This document shows, piece after piece, positions 1 to 11,728 of a stretch of DNA of 64,000 bases. The stretch comes from Phallusia mammillata. Lineage: Eukaryota; Chordata; Ascidiacea; Phlebobranchia; Ascidiidae. Position numbers and translations under genes: made by a program. The notes beneath the pieces were generated by a model. It did no database searches, was not told the origin of the DNA, and saw only the letters and a program-made list of their open reading frames with translations. How positions within the stretch are numbered: position 1 is the first letter of the stretch; each line of letters begins with the position of its first letter. The stretch is from assembly GCA_003260075.1 (NCBI GenBank), contig QLIY01000061.1:154088-218087 (forward strand). Reading direction: 5' to 3'.

Positions 1-415
1 AATATCTGTTTCGCCAAAAAAGTACTATAGCAGTTTTCCCCCCCCCCGGATTGAGTGGGTTAAAGAAGTTCGGGATGGTGTGGTAAGTTGTTTATTTCGT
101 TTGGAAAAGTAATTAAAAACTATAGTTAAGTAGCCTTCCTAGCTTAACTGTACAGAAGTGGCTAGAAATGTAATATCTGTATAGCCAAAAAAGTACTATA
201 GCAGTTTGGGATCACAATACGCCAGGCCCATTCAAGACGTTGTACCGAATCAGCCGGTCACCAAGTACTGTATTCCCATATGGCAAGGCGTATAGGATAG
301 AAAATCACGGTTATGAATTTGTGTTCATCTTGGCAATTTGAAATTAAACAAAATAAACTGGTGTTTGGAGCAGTAGACTTTAGGCTGAAAACTTTTTTAT
401 TGATGTCAATTACAG

Positions 416-3400
416 GTGGCACTTGTCGAAGGCGAACCGAATACTTTCAACGATCGGGTTTTTGCCAGTGAGATGAATTTGGGAATTAAATTAACCCACG
501 ATCATTACAACAACATGATGTACAAGGAGGCCCTGAAAACTGGATTCTTCGAGTTTCAGGTTTAAAAATAATTAACATTTTTAGGGGTTTCGCCAGAAAA
601 TTGTAGATTAGATGAAATGCAAATTGTGCAATAACATAAATATTGGCATTTGATCAGTGGGATTTTAAAGTGAAAGTCCTAAACTGAAAAGGGGTTAATT
701 ACCTACCAGGGTTAATTTAGATACTTTGGGGATATACAAATGTGTTTCAAATGTAATGGGTAGATTTTTTCTTCGAACTCAGCCAATGGTTTTTTTTTTT
801 TAAAAGGCCCAGATTGATTTATAGGTCGGGAAACACTTTAATTTAGACTCTAATTGTATTCCGACATAAAGCACCTGTTGTACGTTCAAGTCTGTCAATG
901 TTCAACAACACATTCTTATCCATAAGCCTTTGTCGAACGACGAAAGTAATTTTAGACATGTAAAAGAGCAAAAATTAAAACCTTGACATTTCATTGAACT
1001 TTGCAAATTTCACCGCAGTTGGCTCGTGACAAATACAGGGAGTTAAGCAGTGGTGGAATGAACAAACAACTTGTGATGAGATTCATCGAAGTTCAAACTC
1101 TACTTCTAGCTCCTATTTGTCCTCATGTGTGTGAGCATGTATGGGGATTACTAGGCAAGGTATGGTACTATACAGAAATATTACGCCTTTTCTTGATTCT
1201 GCTGCAATAACGGGCTGTCATGACCAAATTAAAACTTTTGTTAAAACTTTAAAAACGTAAAAGCGATAAGATGAACATAAATTCATAACGATAAAAGCGA
1301 TAAAAGACAAGCAACGCCGATATAACAGTCGCAACATAGCCCCGATCCTAACAGTCCGCTTTTAAACCTCGTTGGGCCACGTCCTGTTCGCTCCAGCGGC
1401 GTAACATAGAATGGCAACTATGACGTCAGAAAACGGTACCAAAATAAAAACGTAACAGAAATAGCAATTTTTTTTTGGAAAAGTGGTTAATCTTTTTAAC
1501 ATCAAAGCAATTATAGTGCGCCAAGTCAGTACCGAATTAAGCCGGTTTCCCAAGCATTCGCATGTAGCAAGGCATAATAATAGAAGGCATATACAAGTGG
1601 GTTTAATGAACAATGGACGTTTGGTTGTTTTGTTTAGTTTTCAAAAACTTTAGACACAACACGTCTACTTGTAATATTGTTGATATTAAGCCTATCCTAG
1701 TGTTTTAAAAAAGCCAATTTTTTTACTTTCATCAACACAAAAAGTGAACAAATATCATTTTTGTGATTTCTTTAACATATAAAATGGAATTTTACAGTCT
1801 GGTTCGATCATGTACGCAAGATGGCCGACTGCTGGAGAAGTAGACGAACTGGCGATCCGTGCTTCCGATTTTGTGATGAGCACCGCCCATGATCTACGTC
1901 TGAGGCTCAAAAATCGGAAACAAAATACCAAGGTAACAGCAAATATTAAATTTGCCACTTTTTTATAATTACCTAAATATTCGCTCCTACAAGCAACTAC
2001 ATTAAAATTGTTTAAGCCGTTCAAATCAATGATTTCCATCTGTACATTATAAAGGAAATGATTAAAACATAGGTCGAACCATTGAATAGCGGTTTAGTTT
2101 TCGTGTGGGCGACTTCATTCAGGAAACCTTACATGGTAAAACGACATCCTATACAGCGTCATACCACATGTACCATTCTCATCTGGGTCATTTTGCCTGC
2201 CAGTTTTGTGTGAAAACTGATTTTGGATAACACTTCTTGGTCTTGTTGTGTATCAGTGTGCACGCCACATTTAACCAGTGGTTCACAATTCCATTCATCT
2301 CACGGACCACCAGTCCCATTAAAAGAAAGTCGTGGACCGTTTTACTTTTAAGTAGGGATACACAACAAGCATTTCGACTTTTTTTTTACAGAATTTCTAA
2401 AAGTGTTTTTGTTCCGAATATACTTTATTTAAACATAATTTCCTCGAATTACACGACTGCCTTATTAACATACACTTTATCGCCAAGCACAGTCAAAGTC
2501 CTGTATAATAACACCAAAGGTTATTATGGACAACCAGTTAAAAACCACTGCATTAGATAAAGGTACCGCACCACCATTAACAGTTTTTTTGTTTGTGTGC
2601 AGAGTGTCGATTCTGGTCCTCCTACCCATTGCATCGTGTACGTGGCAAAGAGCTACCCCGAGTGGCAGAGAATTACCATCGAAACATTGAGGTTTGTATT
2701 TTCAAAACCTCAGCTTTGCAAAACATGTTTTCACAGTAAACAATTGCTTAGTACCACTAGAGGCTTGGTTCTAGGAGGCCTAATCTAAAAAGTATAACCA
2801 GAAAACTAGTATATTGTGACAATATACATGATATAATACACAAATGCAAATTGACTGAGTTTTTTTCAGACGGTTGAACGATGAAAATGGAGGTAAATTT
2901 CCTGAAAACAAGTTGATAGCAGCGAATCTGAAGCAACGATCAGAATTGAAAAAATACATGAAAAAGGTAGGCACTTTTTTATGGGCTTTTAGCCTTTTGA
3001 CAAACAGTCTTCTTCTCAAATACCTTACGTATCACCTTTGTTTGAACAACTGCGGTGTAGGTTCTACAGACAACCAAGACTATTAAAACATGTACAAACG
3101 GTGCTGCCACTCATACAGAGTTTTGCTTTTAAAGTTTTACTAAACATAAATTATGGCCTTTTTCAAATAAAATCAGATGATTGATAAACATAGCCGAAAA
3201 ACATACAACTAAGTGACATTCAAGTACCAAGTCAACTTAAAACCAACTATATCTGAACAGACTAGGTACAAGTTCAAGCAAGTTGCCACTTGCCACTTGC
3301 CACATAGACAAATGTTAACAGAAGTGGTACTTGTAAAAAAACAGTTTACAAACTTGCTTTGGGGGAATTGTGTGCACTAAAACAAAGGCCAAGGTGGCAG

Positions 3401-6400
3401 TTTTCCAGAGAGTTACATGATACCCTTGTAAAACATGATACTGTAAAACAATCCATTTACCAACATGTACCAACAAATTGACACTTGACATTAACAACAT
3501 TGTTTCATTAGGTCATGCCATTTGTGGCGACCATCAAGGAGCTTGCTGCCGAGCATAACGTTGAAAGAGCACTTGCCCTTACTTCGCCATTCGACGAACG
3601 AAGTGTGCTTGCCGATCATGCTACATACCTTGCCGATACGCTCGAGGTAACGCTGTAAATCTGCTTGTTTTTGTCGCAACTCCTGTTCGCAAAAAGGTTA
3701 CTTGAGGTCACTGCTGCTGAAGCGGTTGTTTACCAAATGTTTGCCGAGCGATTGCGCCTGTAACATACCTGCGACGTGGAATTACAACAGTTGAAAGGTG
3801 TAATTGCTTTAATGGTTCCCATCATGCTACATAAATATTGCCGTTACTTAGGTATATCAGAGTTGTTAGTCGGGTAGAGCAGGAATCGGCAACCTTTTTT
3901 GCAATGCGGACCGTTTTTGAAAGTGAAATTTTATCGCGGACCGGACTTCAAAAAACTACAAATATTGCAATAAAAACGCTTAAATTCGTTATCATTCCCG
4001 GAATGCATTGGGAGAATGTTGTATAGCATTTAACCTAAAAAATTATACGGCCCGNNNNNNNNNNNNNNNNNNNNNNNNNNNNNNNNNNNAGGTTATGAGC
4101 CGCGGATCGGCAGTTGCCGACCACTGGGATAGAGTATTTCTTACCGGGTTTGGTTTGGGCTTGAGTGTTTATAAAAACGGGCTCGATTCGGGCCTGACTT
4201 AACACTGGATATCAGTTTTGTCACATTTTCACCCCCCCCCCGAAAGTGAAATTTTATCGCGGACCGGACTTCAAAAAACTACAAATATTGCAATAAAAAC
4301 GCTTAAATTCGTTATCATTCCCGGAATGCCCCCCCCCCCGCCAAGGTGGCAGTTTTCCAGAGAGTTACATGATACCCTTGTAAAACAGATACTGTAAAAC
4401 AATCCATTTACCAGCATGTACCAACAAATTGACACTTTACATTAACAACATTGTTTCAATAGGTCATGCCATTTGTGGCGACCATCAAGGAGCTTGCTGC
4501 CGAGCATAACGTTGAAAGAGCACTTGCCCTTACTTCGCCATTCGACGAACGAAGTGTGCTTGCCGATCATGCTACATACCTTGCCGATACGCTCGAGGTA
4601 ACGCTGTAAATCTGCTTGTTTTTGTCGCAACTCTTGTTCGCAAAAAGGTTACTTGAGGTCACTGCTGCTGAAGCGGTTGTTTACCAAATGTTTGCCGAGC
4701 GATTGCGCCTGTAACATACCTGCGACGTGGAATTACAACAGTTGAAAGGTGTAATTGCTTTAATGGTTCCCATCATGCTACATAAATATTGCCGTTACTT
4801 AGGTATATCAGAGTTGTTAGTCGGGTAGAGCAGGAATCGGCAACCTTTTTTGCAATGTGGACCGTTTTTGAAAGTGAAATTTTATCGCGGACCGGACTTC
4901 AAAAAACTACAAATATTTAGCAATAAAAACGCTTAAATTAGTTATCATTCCCGGAATGCATTGGGAGAATGTTGTATAGCATTTAACCTAAAAAATTATA
5001 CGGCCCGGTAACGAACTCCTTGCGGATCGGCAGTTGCCGACCACTGGGATAGAGTATTTCTTACCGGGTTTGGTTTGGGCTTGAGTGTTTATAAAAACGG
5101 GCTCGATTCGGGCCTGACTTAACACTGGATATCAGTTTTGTCACATTTTCACCATCTTTGAGGCCTGATTGAGGCTTGTACTTTTGAATTTGGCCCCCCA
5201 ATTTAGGCCCGCTTACAACCCTTTAGGTCAGTGGTTCCCCTTTTTTCACATATTCCTCCCTTAACAAATTAAAACACTTTCATTTCCCTCTAATATACCA
5301 TATAGTAGATGCTAAACCATATAAAGATCATTTAAAAATGGATATTTTATTAACTTCACAGGTTATATTCCCAGAGCTAAAATGTCTACTAACAAACCAT
5401 ATGTAAAAGTAAATTCCTCCCTCCTTGGGAACCACTGCTGTAGGTACACAACCAAAATATTTTTCTCTGTACTTTACAATAAGTTTTGCTTTTTGTGTCA
5501 CAGCTTGACGGTGTCGAAGTGAAATTTTCGAACGAAGGAAACACAAAAGTTCAGGAAGATTGCGCTCCCGGCCATCCGCTCTGCGAATTTGTACGAAAAC
5601 CTGGCGTGAACATAACGGTAAGTGACGTAACACCAAAAGCTGTGAATCTTGTACACAGTCTCAACGACATTTCCGACAATACACACATCTGTCGGTCATT
5701 ACCGTAAGCATCTCTGTCGGCATAGATACGACGCCAAGATCAAATATGGAATTGACACGACTGGTTTTTGCTGTTTGCGCTTTTGGTTTTGCACTTTATT
5801 GACACACAGGTCGCTTAACTACAATTACTAGCAAACATACGTGTCAGCTGTCAGTTATCAAAATTTTTTGACGGTTCAATTTTTGTATTCTGCGCTTCAT
5901 TGCCTACATAAATAGGCTTTTTCACGATTTTTTTCGATTTCTGAACATTGTATTTCAGGTGATCAACCAACAAGCTTGCAGTGGTCACTTCACTGTTCAG
6001 ATTCCGGTTCGTTCTGGTGACAAACCAAACCAAATCATCTCCAGGATCCAAAAAATTAACCGTTATCTGAAAGGTTAGTAATATTCAAACTTGTTGCAGA
6101 TATCTTTTGCGTGTGTTGTTTTCAACTAATTGGGGTTTCAACTGGTATTAGTTAGACACGAAATGCAGCATATGCTTGTAAAATGGGGGCATTTTAATGG
6201 ATTTCTAAAAAAATGTTCTGTATAGAACATGATTCAGAAGTTCCCCCCCCCCGTAAAATGGGGGCATTTTAATGGATTTCTAAAAAAATGTTCTGTATAG
6301 TTTTATGATTCAGAAGTGGTATGTTCTGGTGTTGTAAGTAGGGCCCTGGAAAGGTAAAAACATGTGTTGGTGCAAGACATTTTCTGAGCCCGTACTGGAT

Positions 6401-6832
6401 CACTTGTCAGAACTAGATTGGCCTACATCTGTATCAAAAGCGAGAACAAAAATGCTATGCTGGACGACAACACCAACACTTTTCAGCTTAATAGAAACAG
6501 TATAGATGGGCCTCTTGGACTGTTGCGGGCTCTTGTTCGGCGTACCGGCTTCCCCCTCTTGTGGGGCCTGGTTGTAACGTTAAAAAAACCGTTACGATAT
6601 TTTTTTCGCATTATAATTCACAGAGTCAAACCAAGTAACTCTCTGTCGGTACGCTGACCCGCAACAAAGCATTAGACAAATTCCAGCTTACGACGGAGAA
6701 GGGGACGGCAAAATTCCGTTGTGTGACTCGTCAACCTTCGAGGTCGACTTGGAAAAAAATAAAATCGTGCTCTGTACGAAGGGAGGTGAAAAGCACGATT
6801 TGGAAGGAGCCATTATTTATAAAGTTGAATAA
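416..6832 (+). CDS. LARS1: Leucyl-tRNA synthetase, cytoplasmic (3' part)
   Basis: Class I synthetase that charges tRNA-Leu in the cytosol; in animals it also acts as a leucine sensor for mTORC1 (family knowledge). Only the last nine exons are in the window: 416-559, 1019-1159, 1798-1932, 2603-2691, 2870-2966, 3512-3646, 5504-5617, 5959-6073 and 6624-6832. They total 1179 nt, which is 392 residues plus stop, with all phases consistent. Recognisable stretches are [23 protein letters not shown], then the anticodon-binding domain ([26 protein letters not shown]), [20 protein letters not shown], and the eukaryote-specific C-terminal extension ending in AIIYKVE. The catalytic HIGH and KMSKS regions lie left of the window. 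The exon at 3512-3646 is present a second time at 4463-4597 in a duplicated block beside a gap and poly-C runs; I use the first copy. An AATAAA lies at 7194. Confidence 0.93.
3880..4126. mobile_element. Short hAT-type MITE in LARS1 intron
   Basis: Begins CAGGAATCGGCAACC and ends with the imperfect inverted complement GTTGCCGACCACTG. The flanks GGGTAGAG and GGATAGAG agree at 7 of 8 positions, as expected for a hAT 8-bp target duplication. It is interrupted by the N gap; the allelic copy at 4831-5046 is complete. It has no coding capacity. Confidence 0.7.
4055..4089. other. Assembly gap (35 N)
   Basis: Run of N inside a small hAT-like element in a LARS1 intron. The same element appears without a gap about 950 bp downstream (4831-5046), so the gap is a failed assembly of a local duplicate. 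Confidence 0.98.
5229..5437. mobile_element. Short hAT-type MITE (CAGTGGTTCCC family)
   Basis: Terminal inverted repeats CAGTGGTTCCCC and GGGAACCACTG, 209 bp, inside the LARS1 intron before the exon at 5504. The flanks CTTTAGGT and CTGTAGGT match at 6 of 8. No ORF of note. Confidence 0.65.
6073..6623 (+). other. Last LARS1 intron with local duplicate
   Basis: Intron between the last two LARS1 exons. The segment at about 6181-6242 is repeated at 6253-6316, with a run of 10 C (6243-6252) at the junction, the same artefact pattern seen throughout the window. The open frame of about 79 codons at 6418-6657 crosses the splice acceptor and is not coding. Confidence 0.7.
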
Positions 6833-7770
6833 TTCCACGTCTTTTCGTAGCTAATTTTTTGGTGTTTCGTACTTGATATTTTGCGACCCTTTTGGTGTTG
6901 TTGCGCCTTTTTTTTCTGCGAAGTTGCCATTTGGAAAAAGCCTGCCCCCCCCCCTTTGGAAGGAGCCATTATTTATAAAGTTGAATAATTCCACGTCTTT
7001 TCCTAGCTAATTTTTTGGTGTTTTGTACTTGATATTTTGCGACCCTTTTGGTGTTGTTGCGCCATTTTTTTTCTGCGAAGTTGCCATTTGGAAAAGGCCT
7101 ACATGATAGCCTCAACTGGCCAAAGTTCGTAATGTGTATTAAACTTTTGCACTGAATTGACCCAAGTTTTGTGTCGAAGTGAATAATATTGTGAATAAAA
7201 ACAGTTCATAGATGATGTGAAGTATCATTTTGTATGATTGCGTTTTAAGCGATGTTAGGCAACAATAAGCTAGGTTATGAGAGGTGAATGTAATTAAGCG
7301 GGCACTACAAAGTATTTTTTACACTGAACCACAAATCGCCAATCTGCGGTTCTTTTCAGTCACGTTTGTGCTGCCCCTAACGGAACAAACAACAACCAGA
7401 TATTTTCGAAACTAGTAAATCTTGTTATACTTTTTAAAAACTCAGTCCTGTGTTCAGATTTCAAAGTGTGCTATTCTTTCAAATTTTGAGTTAAACGTCC
7501 CCAGCGTCAAATGCTCATTAAAATAATACCCACAAATTAAATATACGCAACCGCTACATTTACTGTAATTAAGAATTTCATTGTACATTGTTCCGTACCA
7601 GTGCAGGATGCAGTATGACTAATTTTCTGCCACATAACTAACGATGACAACCTGCGAAAATACAGTGCAGCTTTGGATTAATGGTGTAAAAACAATATTG
7701 TTGTTGTACTGAATTCCCATTTCTAATTTATGAAATTAATTTATTTCTGCGTGATTTCAAAACATTAAGT
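6833..7770. other. LARS1 3' UTR and LARS1-BBS7 intergenic region
   Basis: Holds the LARS1 3' end, partly doubled: 6803-6944 is repeated at 6955-7100 around a C run at 6945-6954. A polyadenylation signal AATAAA is at 7194-7199. The remaining ~570 bp up to the BBS7 start is AT-rich and presumably holds the BBS7 promoter. I see no other gene or RNA in it. Confidence 0.6.
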
Positions 7771-10700
7771 ATGGAGTTGGACTTAACAGCTGTTGATTAT
7801 GTACAGGTATGTGTTACTGAATTGACGCTGGCAAAGAAATCTTTAATCTTGGAATAATAAAAGGAAAAATAAAATATTGTCTGTTATTTCGATCCAATGT
7901 CTTTCAATCACAATCAGCGCTTAATATTTTGCTTCATGTTTATTTGCTTCGGTTTGCGCATTCATATGTTTTATTATTTGTTAAAAAGACCGTAAAAATT
8001 TTTCCATTTTAAAAAGCTGAACCATGAATATATTTATTGTTTCTTGCTTATCAGTCCGTCATGTACGTTTTACTGCATTTTAGTCTTATATTTTTTAGGT
8101 TGCAGTGACTGACAAGAAATGCATGAAAATCTTACCCAACAATGACAAACGAAGAGTCACACAAAAAGTGGTGGTCGGTGATAAAAGTGGAGTACTACAA
8201 TGTTTTGGCATGAAAAAGCGAGAATTAAATGTAGGTATTTTAATAATACAACAATGGACAGGAAACCAATAGTATAAAATACACACATTTTGTTTCAGAG
8301 CATTTTCAAACTTCTACCTGGCCCACCAGTTTCAAAGTTAGAGTTAGGTGGGGCATTGGGAACCCCACAAGATAAAATATTTGCTTCTTGTGGGTCTGAA
8401 GTGAGAGGATATTCCAGAAAGGGAAAGAAGTTTCTGGATTTCAATTCAAACCTCACAGAACCAATCTCCAATCTGTATGTTTGTTGTTGTGATAAATATT
8501 CTGTCTACATCAGTGGTTCTCAACCTTTTTCAATTTCGGGCCAAATGGTAGTTTTTTAAGTGTGTAAGGAGCTGCAGAAAACGATACCTCAAAAAATTAC
8601 TAAAGATTACCACCTTGAAAGCTAACATAGCAATCTTTGGTGGTTTTCTGAGGTCTGGTGCGAGCCGCAAAATAAGCAGTTGGAAGCCGCATGCAGCCCT
8701 GACAGCTTTGGTTGAGAATCACTGATCTATATCATGGTCCTATTTCAACAGGTGCATTAGTGGAAGTGATCTTGTTGTGGCAGGCCTGTACATTTGCAAT
8801 TACTTCTGTGACTGTGTGGATCAAGGGTATTATTTGTCAAACGATCGAATAAATGATATCATTTGTCTGCCTGTAAATCGAAGGGATGAGGACCGTTTGG
8901 TTTCAGTCCTGGCCTGTAATGACAGAATCCTTAGAATTCTCGAGGTAAGGTATAATAGGTTAAAAGTTCATGTAAATATTATGCTGGAAATATATTATAA
9001 GTCATGCAATATTCTGCTTACAGTAACAAATAATGATAATAGACAATATGAGTAAAATGTATTTGAGTTTAAGGGCAGGGCCCGTGGCCCCCCCCCCAAT
9101 TGTGTTTTCAATGCAGGCCACCGCTTTGAAGTACGAATTGGAGGTACCCGGTCCACCACAGTGTGTTGTTCCATTTCCCCCCCCCCGAAATATATTATAA
9201 GTCATGCAATATTCTGCTTACAGTAACAAATAATTATAATAGACAATATGAGTAAAATGTATTTGAGTTTAGGGGCAGGGCCCGTGGCCAACAAGTTGCT
9301 TATCTTTTTTGTGTGTACAAAATAAAAGTCACAATTGTGTTTTCAATGCAGGCCACCGCTTTGAAGTACGAATTGGAGGTGCCAGGTCCACCACAATGTG
9401 TTGTTCCATTCAAAGACACTGGAGGAGAGGAAGGGATGGAACTAGTTTATGGCACAACTGATGGAAAAGTTGGCCATGTCATGCTAAACAAGTAAGTGCC
9501 AATTTTCCTTACAAAAATCGAACTATATGGTAACATTTTATGATTAAATGCCCCCCCCCCAGAGGAAGGGATGGAACTAGTTTATGGCACAACTGATGGA
9601 AAAGTTGGTCATGTCATGCTAAACAAGTAAGTGCCAACTTTCCTTACAAAAATCGAATTATATGGTAACATTTTATGATTAAATCACAAAGAGGCTGCTT
9701 ATGTCAATGTTACACAAACCAGTGCTTCCTGTGCTTGTATTGGCTGTCACTACCACCTTAAGTTTGTTTATGTAGATAACAACAATATTTGAATTAGATT
9801 GTTGATTGACCTTTTTTGGTGTCATTTTATTGAATATCTTACCATATTAATAACCAACATTTAAAGTTATTCCTGCTTACCACAAAAGAATTAAATTGTC
9901 AGAAGTTTAATTTTTACTGTATTTTAAATAAAACTGATGACGTATACTGAGTTTTAATTTATCCACACTGTTTTACAATTTACTTTTAGCGAGCAGCCTG
10001 AATACAAGTGGGAGATTGTCAATGAAAAAAATCTGGGCGGTATTTCATGCCTTACACACCATGACATCACAGGTGATGGAGTGCCTGACCTGCTGGTGGG
10101 ACGTGATGATGGGACTGTTGAGATATTTAGTTATGACATTGCAGAAGAACCAGTGCTTCGATTTGCACATGTAAGAATATGTTGTTTTATTCATGTTCTA
10201 CTATAGGTGGATGCTGTTTTTTCAAGTTTTTTGTGCAAACTTTGCTGTTAAAACACACAATAGCAGACCTAAGTGTATGGTGGTTGATTTTATTCTCTGA
10301 CCAATAGAATACCTTGTGTAAAAATGTACGCCATTTACTTGATTGTAAGCTGCATTCTACTATAAGTTGTGCTCATCAGTAACCCCTACAAACAATTGAG
10401 TGAAAATCTTTATAAACCATGTCCTACAATTATATCAATCTGTGAGAAAAATTACAGTTCCTATTTTTCTAGCCTGTTCCTTGCATTACAAGAATGCTTG
10501 GTGACCAGCTAATTAGGTATAACACCTGTGATACATCTGGTGTACAATGATTCAATTGCTTCTGCAGAATTTCAAAGAAAGCATCACTGCTATACAAGGT
10601 GGTGTAGTGGGCTCGCTTGGTTTTGATGAAGTTGTTGTATCTACATATGCTGGCTGGGTGTCCGGTCTCACCACTGAACACATGCAAAAGAAAGTTACTA

Positions 10701-11650
10701 GCTCATCAATTCCTGGCAATACAAACTCAGCCAACACACAACCAGCAGACATGGATGAAGATACACAGAAAAAAATCACTAATCTCAGGTAGTATTGCTA
10801 ACAGATTTTGATTGAATTGTAAGATGTAACCTATTTTGTATCAACTTATTCTGGTTTTATTGATTTATAAGCTTTGTAAATTGAACACTTCATTTCCTAA
10901 AATAAACTGGGTAACTGGGTACATATATGACTTTGTCAGTATCTTGCGCAAAACTAAGATAGCTTTACCTTTTTATTACAAAACATGTCAATTTATACAG
11001 GTTGACATTGTTTACAATAATGGTAACGATTTCGTCAGGATGTTGAAACCAGCCAATACTAAGCCCATTGCTGTCCCTTCTTTAACATATCCGCTCAAGC
11101 CAATAACCAATTTGCCTAGCGTGTTTATGCAACCAAATGGACGACTTTCTCAACAAATGTATGTGGTTAGGTTAGGATTAAAAATCTCTATGCAAATAAA
11201 CAGACTATGTAACTGATATTCGATCAACCGGATTCCTCTGTTATTCAATAACACACTAAAGTGCTAGCCACTGAAGTGATAATTCATTTTAGGTCCGAAG
11301 TGGAAGCATTGCAGATTAGCGTGGAGAGCGAGAGAGGTCGACACATGGAACAAACATCAAAAGCAATTGCTAACAATAGCAGCACTCTGACCAGACCAGC
11401 TGCGTTTCACATAAACGATAAATTCGTTTTATCTCCTGTTGATGCAAGTTACCATCTCAGTATCGAGGTCCAGACTGCCATTGACCATGTCGTCTTACAG
11501 GTAACTTTTGATTGTTTTATTTTTATACCCGTTAGACAAGGAGGGTCTCAATGCGTTATGCTAACAATAAATCCAAACTCGAGTTGCTTGGTTTCGTTCA
11601 TGTTCGAGTCATTTTCTATTTGATCTTTGGACTTGTCTTCTTTTTCATTT

Positions 11651-11728
<78 letters not shown>

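Larger units (their letters stand above)
3376..5046. repeat. Local duplication containing a LARS1 exon
   Basis: The segment from about 3390 to 4126 is repeated at about 4342 to 5046 with scattered substitutions and small indels. Both copies contain the same 135-nt LARS1 exon (3512-3646 and 4463-4597) with the same coding. The join between copies holds an N gap, two C runs (4232-4241, 4329-4339) and a short third fragment. This is what an assembly holding both alleles in series looks like. A real tandem exon duplication is less likely, because the phase-0 exon would be inserted twice in the protein. Confidence 0.8.
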
